DNA from: Ectobius pallidus
Taxonomy: Eukaryota > Arthropoda > Insecta > Blattodea > Ectobiidae
Length of the DNA: 64,000 nt
Direction of reading: 5' to 3'
NCBI GenBank assembly: GCA_964059195.1
Contig: CAXKWD010000006.1
Span: forward strand, 173,908,825-173,972,824
The translations under genes and the position numbers were made by a program. Below are positions 22,108 to 32,958 of the stretch, piece after piece (position 1 is the first letter of the stretch; each line of letters opens with the position of its first letter). Below the pieces are notes generated by a model, which saw only the letters and a list, made by a program, of their open reading frames with translations, had not been told where the DNA came from and ran no database searches.

Positions 22108-22824
22108 GGGCAAGGCAATTGATGATTTTGCATCTTTTTTATATGAAGGTTGAAAGATAGCTCGAATATATAAAAATGTGTATCATGAAATAATTGATTA
22201 ATTAATGGCAATTTGTTTTTGCATTTTTTCTTTATTATGATTTTTAGTTATTTTCAAGAAATAGGTAATTTTTCGCATTTATAAGTAATTTTTGGCAATT
22301 TTTAGATCATGTTTCAGTGGAGGTAGAGAGGAGCTTTTCCATGTATATACAAATCGTTACTTTCAGACAACAGACAATCGTTTTCATTTGAGAATCTCCG
22401 CCAAATGTTTATAGTTCATTTTAATTCAGGTTTATTGTAAACACCACAGCAGTTTATCTTGTAGCAATAAAGACTATTTTTTTTTAACTTTTAAGTGGCA
22501 AATATTTGCTAGGGGCAATTTGATGGGCATGCCAGTTCAAAACGAATTTCTTTTTCGCTAAGGGTGTCCAAGTAGTATAAATTTACTTACTTCTTTAGTA
22601 ACAAAATAAGTGTATTTTATATTGTAAATTCATATATAACGCACTGTCACCCATTAAATTGCTTTTAGCTATTCATTACTTTAAAAAAAACTAACTATAA
22701 GTAATAATGGTAAATTTATTAGTCATTTTTTTAAATTTTGGTGTCATTTTTTCACTATTTTTAGGTCATAAATGCATTTTTATTTGGCATTTGTTTACTG
22801 TTTTCTATTCTGTTATGCCTTGCC

Positions 22825-22825
<1 letters not shown>
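22108..22825 (+). mobile_element. MITE with GGGCAAGGCA ends
   Basis: Exact 10-bp inverted ends, GGGCAAGGCA and TGCCTTGCCC. The interior matches 35591-36284 along its length, for example GTAGCAATAAAGA and CTTTCAGACAACAGACAATC. It is inserted in an (ATT)n tract, so the target duplication cannot be read. Non-coding. Poly-leucine/isoleucine frames near its right end come from the flanking microsatellite. Confidence 0.82.

Positions 22826-22887
<62 letters not shown>
22826..22887. repeat. (ATT)n microsatellite
   Basis: About 20 ATT units between the MITE and the 5'-truncation point of a LINE fragment. Confidence 0.95.
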
Positions 22888-22889
<2 letters not shown>

Positions 22890-23098
22890 GTCGTAGGTGG
22901 GAGGACAATATTAGGGTAGATTTAAGGGAAGTAGGATTTGCGAGGGATGGTTGATGGAGTTAGCACAGAATAGGGTTGAATGGCTGGCTCAGGTAAGCGC
23001 GGCAATGAACCTCCGGGTTCCATAAAATAGATAATATTTCTTTAGCTTGCTTAGAATTGTCTATTGCCATTGAGTAAGTAAGTAAGTAAATAAGTAAG
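22888..23098 (+). mobile_element. RTE-like LINE 3' end with TAAG tail
   Basis: 5'-truncated at the RRRWEDNIR motif (CGTAGGTGGGAGGACAATAT). It contains the LREVGFARDG region, a small frameshift at ATGGTTGATGGAG, the MNLR end, the shared 3' UTR, and a (TAAG)n tail at 23071-23097. Confidence 0.85.
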
Positions 23099-23525
23099 AA
23101 TCCGTCATTCAGGAAAACAGCAGAGTCCGGCCTTGCAGAAAGGGTTTTAGGTTTTATCGGATTGCAAGATGTCAGTTGGACTGGACATGACTTATCCTCA
23201 CCATCTAGGAGGCCGTGTTTGTCAGAGTCGCCAGCCCGTGATCGAGTTGGACATGACATGGGACGCATTATCTGATGCAAGAGTTTGAAAAGGGGACAAC
23301 TGGACAGTTCTGATCAAGAGTTACAGGCGCCTGGTTGAAAGAGTCGCATTTGAGGACGTTAAGTTACTCTCAGAATATTTTCTAACATTAATTAAATCAA
23401 TATTTCTAAATAATAATAATCATGATGATAATAATAAGCTTAATAATAATAATAATATTAATAATAATAATTATTATTATAATAATAATATTTTTTACTA
23501 AGGAATACTCCACAATACAATGGTT
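23099..23525. other. Unassigned DNA ending in (AAT)n
   Basis: The minus frame at 22960-23280 overlaps the LINE tail and continues into unknown sequence, and is not credible as a gene. AAT/ATT repeats lie at about 23409-23492. Confidence 0.45.
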
Positions 23526-23763
23526 TTCCTTCATCCCACAACAATCTTTTGCCTCCATAAGTCCCTGTCCATAGCATCTTCTTCACTTAATCCTTTTCTC
23601 GCCATACTCCTTTTCACCCCAACCATCCAGCACTCTTTGGGCTTCCCTCTTCTTCTTTTTCCTTTTACTTTCCAATCCAAAATTCTATTGGGTATTCTAT
23701 CCTCTGTCATTCTGAGTACATGCCCATACCATCTCAAGCGTCTTTCTTCTACAATTCCCAAAA
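23526..23763 (-). mobile_element. Second LINE type, C-terminal coding fragment
   Basis: A 76-codon minus-strand frame carries the RLRWYGHVLRM motif and a basic KGKRRRGKPKECW stretch, followed by a WRQK-like end. This arrangement follows the reverse transcriptase in many non-LTR retrotransposons. It differs from the GRPEGKRP type elsewhere in the window. It is 5'-truncated at a point beside an (AAT)n tract at 23804, with ATT repeats on the 3' side too. Confidence 0.8.
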
Positions 23764-23803
23764 TATTCTTTTCAACTTATTCTATTATACGGAATAAAAA
23801 ATA

Positions 23804-23808
23804 ATAAC

Positions 23809-23872
<64 letters not shown>
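23804..23872. repeat. (AAT)n microsatellite
   Basis: About 23 units. The MITE at 23876 is inserted next to it, and AAT-type units resume at 24494-24510 on the far side. Confidence 0.95.
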
Positions 23873-23875
23873 GCC

Positions 23876-24490
23876 TAGGCCCGGATTTTGAAGACGTAAA
23901 AATACTTTTAAAATGAGGTATAAAATGACTGCAAAAATACAAAAAAAGACCCAAAATTAAAAAAGAAATGACCCAAAACTTTTATGAAAATACTATTCAT
24001 TCATCAGATTTGTGTCTATTCTACATTTATGTTGTTGTTTGTTAACTAGTTAATTGGTATATACGGTTAAATGCAAACAGCAAACATCGTCTTTCTGCAT
24101 CCAAATTAAAAGTGTAACAAGATTTATTTATTTATTTATTTATGCTTATTTACAGTTCCGATAATATTCAATGTAAGTAAATGAATAAAAACTCTATGGG
24201 CCTATAATGCGAAAAAAATCACAAAATAAGAAAATAATGACTTTATATTTAAAAATCGCCTAAAAATTACGAAATTTGGCAAAAAAAGACCGTAAAATGA
24301 TAAAAAAATTACAAAACAATTACATTTATTTATAAAAATTTCCTAAGAATAAATAAAAGGAAAAATGACCAGAAATGACCCTAAAATTACCATTTTTATA
24401 ATCTAGGAGTCATGATCAAAATATGTGCACTAGTGGACAACGTCCATGATATTCCAATTAAAAGATGACACGTCATCAAAATCCGGGCCA
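23876..24490 (+). mobile_element. MITE with GGCCCGGATTTTGA ends
   Basis: GGCCCGGATTTTGAAGACGT at the left and ACGTCATCAAAATCCGGGCC at the right are inverted with one mismatch. The 615-bp interior is A-rich, with repeated AAAAATGAC/AAAAATTAC motifs. Its last bases resemble the GGGCCCGGAT family at 4139-5018, but the interior differs. Non-coding. Confidence 0.8.
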
Positions 24491-24824
24491 TGGTGATAAT
24501 AATAATAATACCTATTTAATTCATGGATCAGTGACAATCCAGTATAAGATTATGTGGAATTTCAATCACTCGCAAATGTCTATGGTCGTATTTTTATCAC
24601 TTTTATTTAATCGCACCTACGTGCACTTCTTTCTCATGTAAATACACAAGGAATGAACACTGAAACATCTTCATACCTGTAGCTTCTTTGATCAAACACA
24701 ATTAACCATTAAACACAGCGATTGGGTATATATAAACTCCATTATAGGCTAAACAGAAGAATATATGAAAAGAATGTATAATTATATGTACGGTGAAACA
24801 TTATAAATCTCGTACACTAATAGG

Positions 24825-25331
24825 CAGGCCCGACGAGAGGGAGGGGCAGCCGGGGCCGTAGCCCCGGGGCCCGGGCCCTGAAAGGGGCGCATATCAGGTT
24901 TTATTTTTTATCTTCTAAATTTACTCTAAAATAAAATTTGTTACAAGTCAATAAGCAGCTTGTTATGTTTTATTAAGGCGGCTAAAATCTTTCGTTTGAA
25001 ACCTAAAACGGGCTATTTCACGAAAATAAAAGGCTAAAACACCTTTTACAAAAACCTAAAAATCCGGGCCCTATATACTACCATAAAATGGACGCTAAAT
25101 TGGGCTTTACTCGGGCATCAGTCAACCTATTTCATCCAAAATCAACAGGTTTCGTCCCATGGGCGTTACAAATGTATATACCAAGTTTTATGAAAATCCG
25201 ATAAAGCGTATTTGAGTTATCGAGCTTATAGACACACGGACAGACGGACGGGTTTCAGCGGTGAATTTAATATTTGTAGGGGGCCCGGGACAATTTGTCC
25301 CTGGGGCCCTTGCTTTCTCTCCACGGCCCTG
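24825..25331. mobile_element. hAT-type element with perfect 8-bp target duplication and mosaic interior
   Basis: Ends CAGGCCCGACGAG and CTCCACGGCCCTG are inverted with few mismatches. CTAATAGG is duplicated exactly at 24817-24824 and 25332-25339. The subterminal regions are GC-rich. The interior holds a GGGCCCGGAT-MITE right end (about 24966-25073) abutting part of a CCAGTATG element (25078-25252), each without its other end. That makes it a mosaic of captured or nested fragments. No transposase. Confidence 0.88.
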
Positions 25332-25339
25332 CTAATAGG

Positions 25340-26506
25340 TGAACAATACATAGGCCTATTTCCATCAGGTTCAAACAGCTGAATACGCGCTCTTTCACGG
25401 CCTCTTATTCTATATCAGAATGTGAAGCAAGAAAGATGTATTGTTGGCCATGCTTAGGGTAAAGAAAGTTTATGAGTGTAACAAATACGATTTTTGGAAA
25501 TGAGGTATTTTGTTTTATATTGAGACTGGTAATAGCTACTTGGATTGTTTACTGTGAGGTTCGCTGTACGATATTAAATGCGAGGGACCAATATAATATG
25601 TATATGGTATGGTATTTATATTGTGCTACTTTAAGTCGTAAAAATTGTTCCAAGAGTTCCTAAAAGAGTAATTTAAAACCTAAAATGTTCAGAAAAAACT
25701 ATATTTTTCAACTGCTTGTCCCCCATTCCCGTTTGGATTGCCTGATTCAGATACAAGAATTCTCTTCTATCGACTGTCTTCATTCGATCAAGTCGTTATT
25801 CCGTTATTTCTCAAATCTACAATTGCCATGGCCTATCAAATTGCTAAATCGGCTCTCAAAGCGCCGCGATCCGCTTTAAAGGAAACCTGTCTCCCGTTGC
25901 CTTGGCAACAGATAATATCGATATCTCGATGCGAATCAATAGCTACTTAAATCTTCCTTTGTATCCGAGAAATCGCGTTTAAGGGTCATTGATAGGGAAA
26001 AGGTCAGCCTTTATACTCGACAAAATATAAATCCACACAAACATAAGAGATTCCAATCTGGAACGATATCCTATTCCGTACGCCAGAGACTCAAGTGATT
26101 GCAAAAACCACCATCATTTCATTTCATCTGTCAACAATGGCCAGAGAGAGAAAAATAGCTGAAGATCAACTTCTTTCAGCGGTTTATTTCTTTCGCGATA
26201 TTCAGGTTTTTTTTTTTCCACATTTCGAGCACATGACCATAAAAAGATTATACATTTCAATGTTGTCGTGTTTGTTAAAATCAGATTATCACAAAGACAG
26301 TCCATGATAAGGGGAAAATGCTTTGCAAGAGGAATTTATTCGTTGTTAGGTTGAAGAATGTGGGATATTTCTTCGAGTCCAGTAGCTGCCAACTTTACTG
26401 TCCATTGTTTCTGGACTGCTTCATTAAGTTTGCAGGCCTTGGCAATTATCACATTATTATATGTATTACATTCTGTGTTTTGGCGAATAGGCCTACTTAG
26501 TTTTTA
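25340..26506. other. No recognisable feature
   Basis: Several 60-70 codon frames (25472-25663, 25685-25879, 25738-25950, 26095-26307, 26318-26500) have no recognisable domain and overlap on different frames. No repeat match was noticed. This is one of the longer stretches that could be single-copy DNA. Confidence 0.4.
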
Positions 26507-26806
26507 CCTTCTTACTTACTAAATGGCAATAGACAATTCCTCAGCAAGCTAAAGGAATATTATCTATTTTATGGAACCCGGAGGTTCATTGCAGCGCTTA
26601 CCTGAGCCCGCCATTCAACCCTATTCTGTGCTAACTATAAGTACATCCAACCATCCCTCGCAAATCCTACTTCCTAATATTGACCTCCCACCTACGTCTA
26701 GGTCTTCCAAGTGGTCTTTTCCCTTCGGGTCTCCCAGTCAATATTTTTGATATATGTCTTTCTTCCCCCATGCGCGCAACATGTCCACCCCAATGATGAA
26801 AAAACA
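26507..26806 (-). mobile_element. RTE-like LINE 3' end, minus strand
   Basis: The tail (CTTACTTACTAAATGGCAAT) is at the left. Minus-strand coding traces of MNLRVP, WRA.VS, RRRWE and HVARM follow up to about 26800, where homology ends near CACCCCAATGATG. A deletion removes the LREVGF segment. Confidence 0.82.
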
Positions 26807-26864
26807 AACTGGAAGACAAATTTGATTTTTATTAAAATTTCACAATTAACGACTACAAATAAAC

Positions 26865-27065
26865 TCTCGCCTAATCACTGTGTAAACTGTTTTCTGTGCA
26901 GTCCGGCACGAATTTGTATATTATGTGAGAAATTGATTGTCGTGCATTTAAGGGCTAATACAATTCTGATGATCATTACTGATATGCAAACAAAGTAACA
27001 CTTAGTTAAACATTAGAAAATTGAAACTACGCATTGTCAATGCTGGTATTGAGGGCAGGGAATAG
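26865..27065. repeat. Family R fragment and unassigned DNA
   Basis: TGTAAACTGTTTTCTGTGCA and the following GTCCGGCACGAATTTGTATA match 11095-11145 and, more loosely, 47440-48000 and 60895-60935. The rest is unassigned. Confidence 0.5.
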
Positions 27066-27567
27066 TATATTGCGATACAAGTGCCGTAAGCGGTGCATAC
27101 GGATCGAGAAAAGAGTTTGAAAAAACGAAGCGCTTGCGCAGAGTTTTTTTCAATTTCCGAGATCCGTTATGCGCTTAAGGCACGAGTATTGCATGCTATA
27201 TTTTGCACGATGATTATTTATATCAATTTAAATATATTAATTGAGATATTAGCTGAAAATATTATGTATATACACTATTGAAGATGTATGATATATTTCA
27301 GAAAGTGATTCGCATTTGTTGGTTGTTATGGGAACCGAATATGTGTCCTGTTAAAGTCGCCACAAACTGGGGGGCCTTGGTTCCGGTTTTCCATGAAGGC
27401 TTGTATTATGATGATTTTATTTACGGCACTTTTGCTTTTTGTAATTTTTACCGCACGGAAATTTCTTTTGTTTTCATAGCAACCAGATTACGTGCGGAAA
27501 AGTCAAGTTACGATCCACGGCAACAAATTCGTAAGTACCACTAATTAGTTACGTCGTGCAAAAACAT
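27066..27567 (-). mobile_element. Family P hairpin-ended repeat, minus strand
   Basis: Left end AATAGTATATTGCGATAC, then the double hairpin at about 27075-27205 (arms GTGCCGTAAGCGGTGCATACGG and the inverse region CCGTTATGCGCTTAAGGCAC), with the far end at ACGTCGTGCAAAAA. It preserves the uninterrupted site TAACTAATTAGTGG into which a CCAGTATG element inserted in the copy at 38246. The frames at 27093-27281 and 27278-27544 are not genes. Confidence 0.78.
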
Positions 27568-27584
27568 TATTTCGACATGTTCTT

Positions 27585-27845
27585 ATAAAGAAAAAAAATC
27601 GGGTGATTGGAACGCCTCGCGACAGAAGTAAAACTTGGATTTTTAATTTTTTTTCAACTTGGATTAGGCCTATTGGATTTTATCAATTTTTAAATGTTAG
27701 ATATTTTTAATTTTGGGTTTTGGACTTTTTTAATTTTTAATTTTTGGATTTTAAATTTTGGATTTTTAGATTTTTCATTTGGATTTTTGGATTTTTTAAA
27801 ATTTTGGATAAGCCTAATCATTGAGTTGATTGAGAATCTTCTATA
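27585..27845 (+). repeat. T-rich minisatellite repeat (TTTTGGATTTTTAA type)
   Basis: CGCGACAGAAGTAAAACTTG introduces about 200 bp of irregular TTGGATTTTTAATTTT units, ending GGATAAGCCTAATCATTGAG. The same borders enclose a much longer array at 60300-60890. Confidence 0.75.
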
Positions 27846-27847
27846 TT

Positions 27848-28022
27848 AATAAAATCAGGTAAACTGATATAACAAAGTGCCAGTATGCTTTTTTAATCAG
27901 TAATAATTGCAGTTAGGCTATGATATACAGAAAATAAGTTTTTTTTTTTTTTTTTAATAGATCTCCGAGTTAAACTCGAGATCGATTCATTAAGCAGGGC
28001 TTACGGAAGAACAAAGGTCTAA
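27848..28022 (-). mobile_element. CCAGTATG-family 3' end fragment
   Basis: ATTAATAAAATCAGGTAAAC, then the GTGCCAGTATG motif and the region to ACAAAGGTCTA. The tandem units and 5' end are absent. The next family fragment at 29160 carries the complementary 5' part, so the two may be halves of one copy. Confidence 0.75.
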
Positions 28023-28420
28023 AGTTTGATTCTTAACCTTAATTCATATTGGTATACACTGATATACTAATTCTTAAAATATGTAAACATTTTACAAAAT
28101 GCATTGACAATGAAATAGTACAGTAAGCCAATAAGAAGAGGATAGTTCCACCTAGCGGTATGCAGTATTGTTCTGAGTATAGGCTTATGCAATTTTAACG
28201 CAACGCAATAACTTTAAAGCTAGTTTCTGTTCGTGAAATAACATTTATAGGCTTATGTTATTCTTTAGGAATGATGTAGGTCAATGAAAGACAATGAATT
28301 CCCAGTTTTTTTAAAAGAAAAATGTAATACAGTACTTATTTAAGCACATTGACAAAATAGGACACAAGAATGGAATAGGCTCAATTTAACACAATTGATA
28401 ATAATAAAAATAAATTTTTG
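28023..28420. other. No recognisable feature
   Basis: AT-rich sequence with no open frame or repeat match. Confidence 0.5.
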
Positions 28421-28497
28421 CTTCAGGGTGGACTCGAACGTGATATCTCTTGATTACTAGACAAGCATCTTTCCCCAAGACCAAACTACACTGCGCC
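28421..28497 (-). pseudogene. tRNA-Thr (AGT)-like pseudogene or SINE head
   Basis: The minus strand reads GGCGCAGTGTAGTTTGG at the 5' end. The anticodon region CTTGTCTAGTAATCAAG has loop CTAGTAA (anticodon AGT), and the T arm is CGTTCGAGTCC. The anticodon arm closely resembles tRNA-Thr. The acceptor stem does not pair (GGCGCAG against CCCTGAAGC) and the T stem is imperfect, so it should not be functional. An (AAT)-rich stretch follows its 3' side (28398-28412), as in the SINEs of this window. Confidence 0.65.
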
Positions 28498-29159
28498 TTT
28501 TCAGTGTCCAATACCAAAGAATACTATCTCGTCGTAGCTCACAGAAAAGAAAAATCACCGTATTTCGAAATTAGGCTATATTTCAAGCCTTCTAGTTTTC
28601 TTATGTTACAATATAGAATAATTTCATTCATTATTAACATAATATTCGCGATATTCTAGTCATAAATGCGAATTTGGCCCTCACTAAAGCAGAGTACCAA
28701 CTTAAGCAAATACTCAGAAGTTAATGTTTTTATTTATTAAGAGGTCAGGGATTATAAATCTGACATAGGCTGAAGTAAAATTCAATGCTTTAATCTAATT
28801 GTAATCAATTTTAGCAAAATAATTAGTCATTATACAACAGCATTTCGTCTATAATCGTACATGGGAACATTTGTTTTTCATGTAGTTGTCAACTGTCCAT
28901 GGCAACTGAAGGAAGCTTTATAAGCTGTCATTAATTGATGACGCTATAAGAAAGAACCGAGAATTTGATTTTGCATTTGAAGAAGGTGCCTTCTTTTTAC
29001 CCTCCTTTACTAAAGAAGGTTTCGACAGGAATTGAAGGGTTGTTCCAGAATTCCCCTTTATTTACCTTAGTTACGGGACTCGCCCGCTGATTGGTTGGCC
29101 GCGAGCCAATCAAAATGCTTCGAAATGAACCAAAATATTATAATTAATTTGACTGATAA
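28498..29159. other. No recognisable feature
   Basis: The 69-codon frame at 28450-28659 starts inside the tRNA-like sequence and is not credible. Nothing else is seen. Confidence 0.45.
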
Positions 29160-29684
29160 TTACTCTTTATTTCGGTACTGGACAACCGATTAGGTCCAAA
29201 TTCAATAGGCTTATTGCCATGATTGTTATAAATAAGTATACGAAGTTTCATGAAAATCCGATAAAGCGTATTTGAGTTACCGCGCCTTTTCTTATATGAT
29301 ACCATAAAAGGGCACTAAATTGGGTATTATTCCGGTACCGGCCAACCGATTTGGTCCAATATCAACAGACATCTTCCCATAGACATTATAAATAGGTATT
29401 CCAAGTTTCATGAAAATCCGATAAAGCGTATGTGAGTTATGGCGCCTTTAAAATATACACTAAATTGGGTTTTACTCCGGTACCGGTGAACCGATTTGGT
29501 CCAATTTCAATAGGGTTCTTCCCATGGACATTATAAACGCGTATACCAAGTTTCATTAAAATTCGATAAAGCGTATTTGAGTTAGAGCGCGTACAGACAC
29601 ACGGACGGACGGACGGACGGACGGACAGACGGATAGACATTTTTCGTCCCCCACACAATCTCATAAAGTACCATACTGGCACTT
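29160..29684 (-). mobile_element. CCAGTATG-family element, 5' part with three units
   Basis: 5' end CATACTGGCACTT at 29671-29683, (GGAC)n at 29600-29640, then three tandem units (29450-29600, 29295-29450, 29160-29290). The third is cut at CTTTATTTCGGTACTGG. The next element, a Helitron, begins within AATAAAAGG immediately after. Confidence 0.75.
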
Positions 29685-30326
29685 AATAAAAGGAAGTGTC
29701 TGTCCTCCGTCTGTCCTTCTGTCTGTCCGCGATGCCCAGCGAAATCTACTGAACGCAGAGATCTGAAATTTTAAACATATATGGACTAAAGGGTCGGAAA
29801 GTGCACCTCGAAGCCGGAATTTTTATTTTAGCTTTCCTTCGAGAGTTATGAGTGAAAAACGGGCAGAAAACGTGTATTTTTTGCGATTTCGAAGGATCAG
29901 TTTCAGTAATATATTTCAATGTTAAATCAATTACAGCTGGCTTTGGCTATTTTTGTCATCATACCTCATAGCCTACCTTGGAAATAAAAGCATCGCGATC
30001 GCTTGATTTTATAAGTCCATCGTGGACGATTCATTTGTTTAGAGTGTCAAGGCCCGCAGATATATGAAATTTTCAACCTACACGTAAAAAGGATATCAAC
30101 ATAGGCTTAATTATGGTCAAACATTGTTCGATTTGAACGAAACTCACTATACAGGGGTTTTCTGAGCCAAGGAACTGGAACCTGAGGTCGCTTTTCCTAC
30201 CAGCGGACGCTACCTAATCGTGGAATATACTCCACGTGATTTAGGTGTCAATAAATATAATGATTTAACTATTATGCACTTAAGTTTTGAAATAATTATC
30301 GCGGGGGAAGCCGCGGGCACATGTTA
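29685..30326 (+). mobile_element. Helitron (type A), first unit of a head-to-tail array
   Basis: Lacks the first bases TCTATATT but continues AATAAAAGGAAGTGTCTGTC, GATGCCCAGCGAAATCTACT and the type A body. Its hairpin GCGGGGGAAGCCGCGGGC is followed by ACATGTTA where a complete copy has ACATGCTAG. The very next base starts the second unit. Confidence 0.88.
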
Positions 30327-30991
30327 TCTATATTAATAAAAGGAAGTGTCTGTCCTCCGTCTGTCTGTCTTCCGTCTGTCTTCCGTCTGTCTGTCCGCGA
30401 TGCCCAGCGAAATCTACTGAACGCAGAGATCTGAAATTTTAAACATAGATGGACTGAAAGGTGGGCGAATGCACCTCGAAGCCGGATTTTTAATTTTAGC
30501 TTTCGTTCGCGAGTTATGAGTGAAAAACTGGCAGAAAACGTGATTTTAGCGCTGTCGAAGCATCAGATTTCAGTAATACATTTCAATGTCAAATCAATTG
30601 CATTTGGCTTTGGCTATTTTTGTCATACCGTGGAAATAAAAGCATCGCGATCGCTTGAATGTTGTAAGCCCACGCTGGACGATTCATTTGTTTAGAATGT
30701 CAAGGCCCGTAGACATATGAAATTTTCAACCTACACGGAAGAGGGACAATCAACATAGACCTAAATATGGTCAAACATTGTTTTATTTGGACGAAACTCA
30801 CTATACAGGGGTTTTCTGGACCAAGGAACTCGAATCTGAGATCGCTTTTGCCAGGCGACGCTATCTAATCGTGGTATGTAGTCCACGTGGTTTAGGTGTT
30901 AATAAATATAATGTTTTAACTATTATGCTCTTAATTTTTTATTTTTTATTTTTGAAATAATTATCGCGGGCGAAGCCGCGGGCACATGCTA
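30327..30991 (+). mobile_element. Helitron (type A), second unit of the array
   Basis: Full 5' end TCTATATTAATAAAAGG, body, and hairpin GCGGGCGAAGCCGCGGGC followed by ACATGCTA, which runs directly into the third unit. It contains a 60-codon frame with no recognisable product. 665 bp. Confidence 0.9.
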
Positions 30992-31613
30992 TCTTAAAAT
31001 AATAAAAGGACGTGTTTTTCTGTCTGTCCACGATGCCCAGCGAAATCTCCTGAACGCAGAGATCTGAAATTTTAAACATAGGTGGGCTGAAAGGTGGGCG
31101 AATGCGCATCGAAGCCGGATTTTTAATTTTAGCTTTCGTTCGCGAGTTGTGAGTGAAAAACTGGCAGAAAACGTGATTTTAGTGCTGTCGAAGCATCAGA
31201 TTTCAGTAATACATTTCAATGTCAACTCAATTGCAGTTGGCTTTGGCTATTTTTGTCATACCGTGGTAATAAAAACATCGCGATCGCTAGAATGTTGTAA
31301 GCCCACGCTGGTCGATTCATTTGTTTAGAATGTCAAGGCCCGTAGACATATGAAATTTTCAACCTATACGGAAGAGGGATAATCAACATAGACCTAAATA
31401 TGGTTAAACATCGTTCGATTTGGACGAAACTCACTATACAGGGATTTTCTGGGCCAAGGAACTCGAATCTGAGATCGCTTTTACCAGGCGACGATATCTA
31501 ACCGTGACATGTAGTCCACGTGATTTAGGTGTTAATAAATATAATGATTTAACTATTATGCTCTAACTTTATGCTCTTTTTTTATCGCGGGCGAAGCCGC
31601 GGGCACATGCTAG
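30992..31613 (+). mobile_element. Helitron (type A), third unit of the array
   Basis: 5' end TCTTAAAATAATAAAAGG (slightly altered), body most similar to the second unit, hairpin GCGGGCGAAGCCGCGGGC and a proper CTAG at 31610-31613, followed by T. Only this last unit keeps the complete terminal tetranucleotide. 622 bp. Confidence 0.9.
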
Positions 31614-31633
31614 TATTATATAAGAAAAATTCC

Positions 31634-31706
31634 TCAGACACTGGGACTTGAACCCGGGACCTTTGGCTATTCACGCCAATGCTCTACCAACTGAGCTAAG
31701 CCGGAG
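31634..31706 (-). mobile_element. tRNA-derived SINE head (tRNA-like, anticodon GAA)
   Basis: The minus strand gives CTCCGGC, a D arm GCTCAGTTGGTAGAGC, anticodon arm TTGGC-GTGAATA-GCCAA, variable AGGTC, and T arm CCGGG-TTCAAGT-CCCAG. The A box (TAGCTCAGTTGG) and B box (GGTTCAAGTCC) are good. One extra base before the D arm and mismatches in the acceptor and T stems argue against a working tRNA. A diverged relative at about 32270-32385 shares the downstream GGCGCCGGATGGAA block, so this is a dispersed SINE head. Confidence 0.75.
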
Positions 31707-31745
31707 TTCAATTCACAGCGCCGGATGGAACCTCTCTCCTATGAC

Positions 31746-32457
31746 TAATTGCCCTTAATGGTCTATCTTATGTCACTTAGCGTTTGCTAATAAATTAGCT
31801 ATATAATATAATTACACATACGTAATTTTTAAAGACTTGAAGGAACATTTATGAAAAATTGGAAGGAAATCGAACAACGCGATTGGTCATAACTGCGTAA
31901 GACACAAACAGATGAAATGCGGAACGATCGAGTTAGAACAGGGTCAATAATTCTCTTTTAGAAGCACTCAACAATGAGATTCAAGTGTTGTTACGTCAGA
32001 TGTGAAGGGTTCTGAATGTAAAGGGTTTAAAGTGTTATCCAAGCGAATAGCCATTCAATCATTTGGAAAATGAGAAAACAGAATCCGCCAATCACATTAT
32101 GCAACAAGATTTGCTCAAGTGAAGAACTTCTTTCAAAGGGTTGCAGTGGAAAACAGCTCAATCCTTTATGTCAAGAATTTATGTGAATTCGGTAAAAATT
32201 TCAATGCAAAGGTCACTTTTGTACAGTGCTGGTCAGTAAATCTGGTACAGAGCCAGATAGTATTTTAGGAGAAAAATCCTCCTCCGATATCGGATTCCTT
32301 CGGATTTTCTTGCGATGCTCCATCAACTGAGATAACAAGAGATCGACTCTCGGCGCCGGATGGAATCTCTCTTCTTTGATTACCTTTAAATTGTCCTCAA
32401 AGTGAAAGACATAATCTGAACGGAAGGCTGATCAAAATTGATATATTGAACACCAGG
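31746..32457. other. Unassigned DNA with a decayed SINE copy
   Basis: 32270-32385 is a degraded copy of the SINE at 31634: ATGCTCCATCAACTGAGATA and CGGCGCCGGATGGAATCTCT. No gene elsewhere in this stretch. Confidence 0.5.
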
Positions 32458-32489
32458 TTAAACCGAATTAAAAACAAATAATATTCCTT

Positions 32490-32523
<34 letters not shown>

Positions 32524-32807
32524 TAATAATAATAATAGTTATAATAATAACAATAATAATAATAATACGCTAATAACAAAATCTTCCTATGGGGAAAATA
32601 CTGAAAGTTGGATAAATTAGAAATCTGTGTTAATGGCCTATTAATTAATTTAGCCTATTAATTAATTTAGCCTATTAATTAATTTAGCCTATTAATTAAT
32701 TTAGCCTATTAATTATTTTTGTCAAATATTTTTTTGTGTGAGAGAAAAAGTTACACCGAATTAAAAACGAATAATATTCCTCTTAACTATAACAAAATAA
32801 TAATAAC

Positions 32808-32845
<38 letters not shown>

Positions 32846-32958
32846 CTGGCTATGAAGAAAATACTAAAATCCGATAAAAAAGAAGTCTGTGCTAATATAT
32901 TAATGTAGGCTTATTTGCCTACTAATTATTTTTGTGAATTTTTTTTTGTGTCAGAAAA
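32458..32958. repeat. Diverged tandem duplication with microsatellite and 17-bp minisatellite
   Basis: Two direct copies (32458-32744 and 32752-32958) each contain ACCGAATTAAAAAC, ATAATATTCCT, an (AAT)n array, GAAAATACT, AGTCTGTG/ATCTGTG, ATTATTTTTGT and TTTTTTTGTGT. The first also holds about 4.7 copies of a 17-bp unit CCTATTAATTAATTTAG at 32637-32718. The second has a single degenerate counterpart. Confidence 0.8.

Noticed and set aside
21828..22160. Poly-isoleucine, poly-leucine and poly-tyrosine frames here and at 15469, 22707, 23772, 42358, 43567, 43706 and 45497
   Set aside because: All are AAT/ATT microsatellites read as protein.
31634..31706. Functional tRNA-Phe gene on the minus strand
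   Set aside because: An extra base before the D arm, mismatches in the acceptor and T stems, and a related degraded copy 600 bp away indicate a SINE head.
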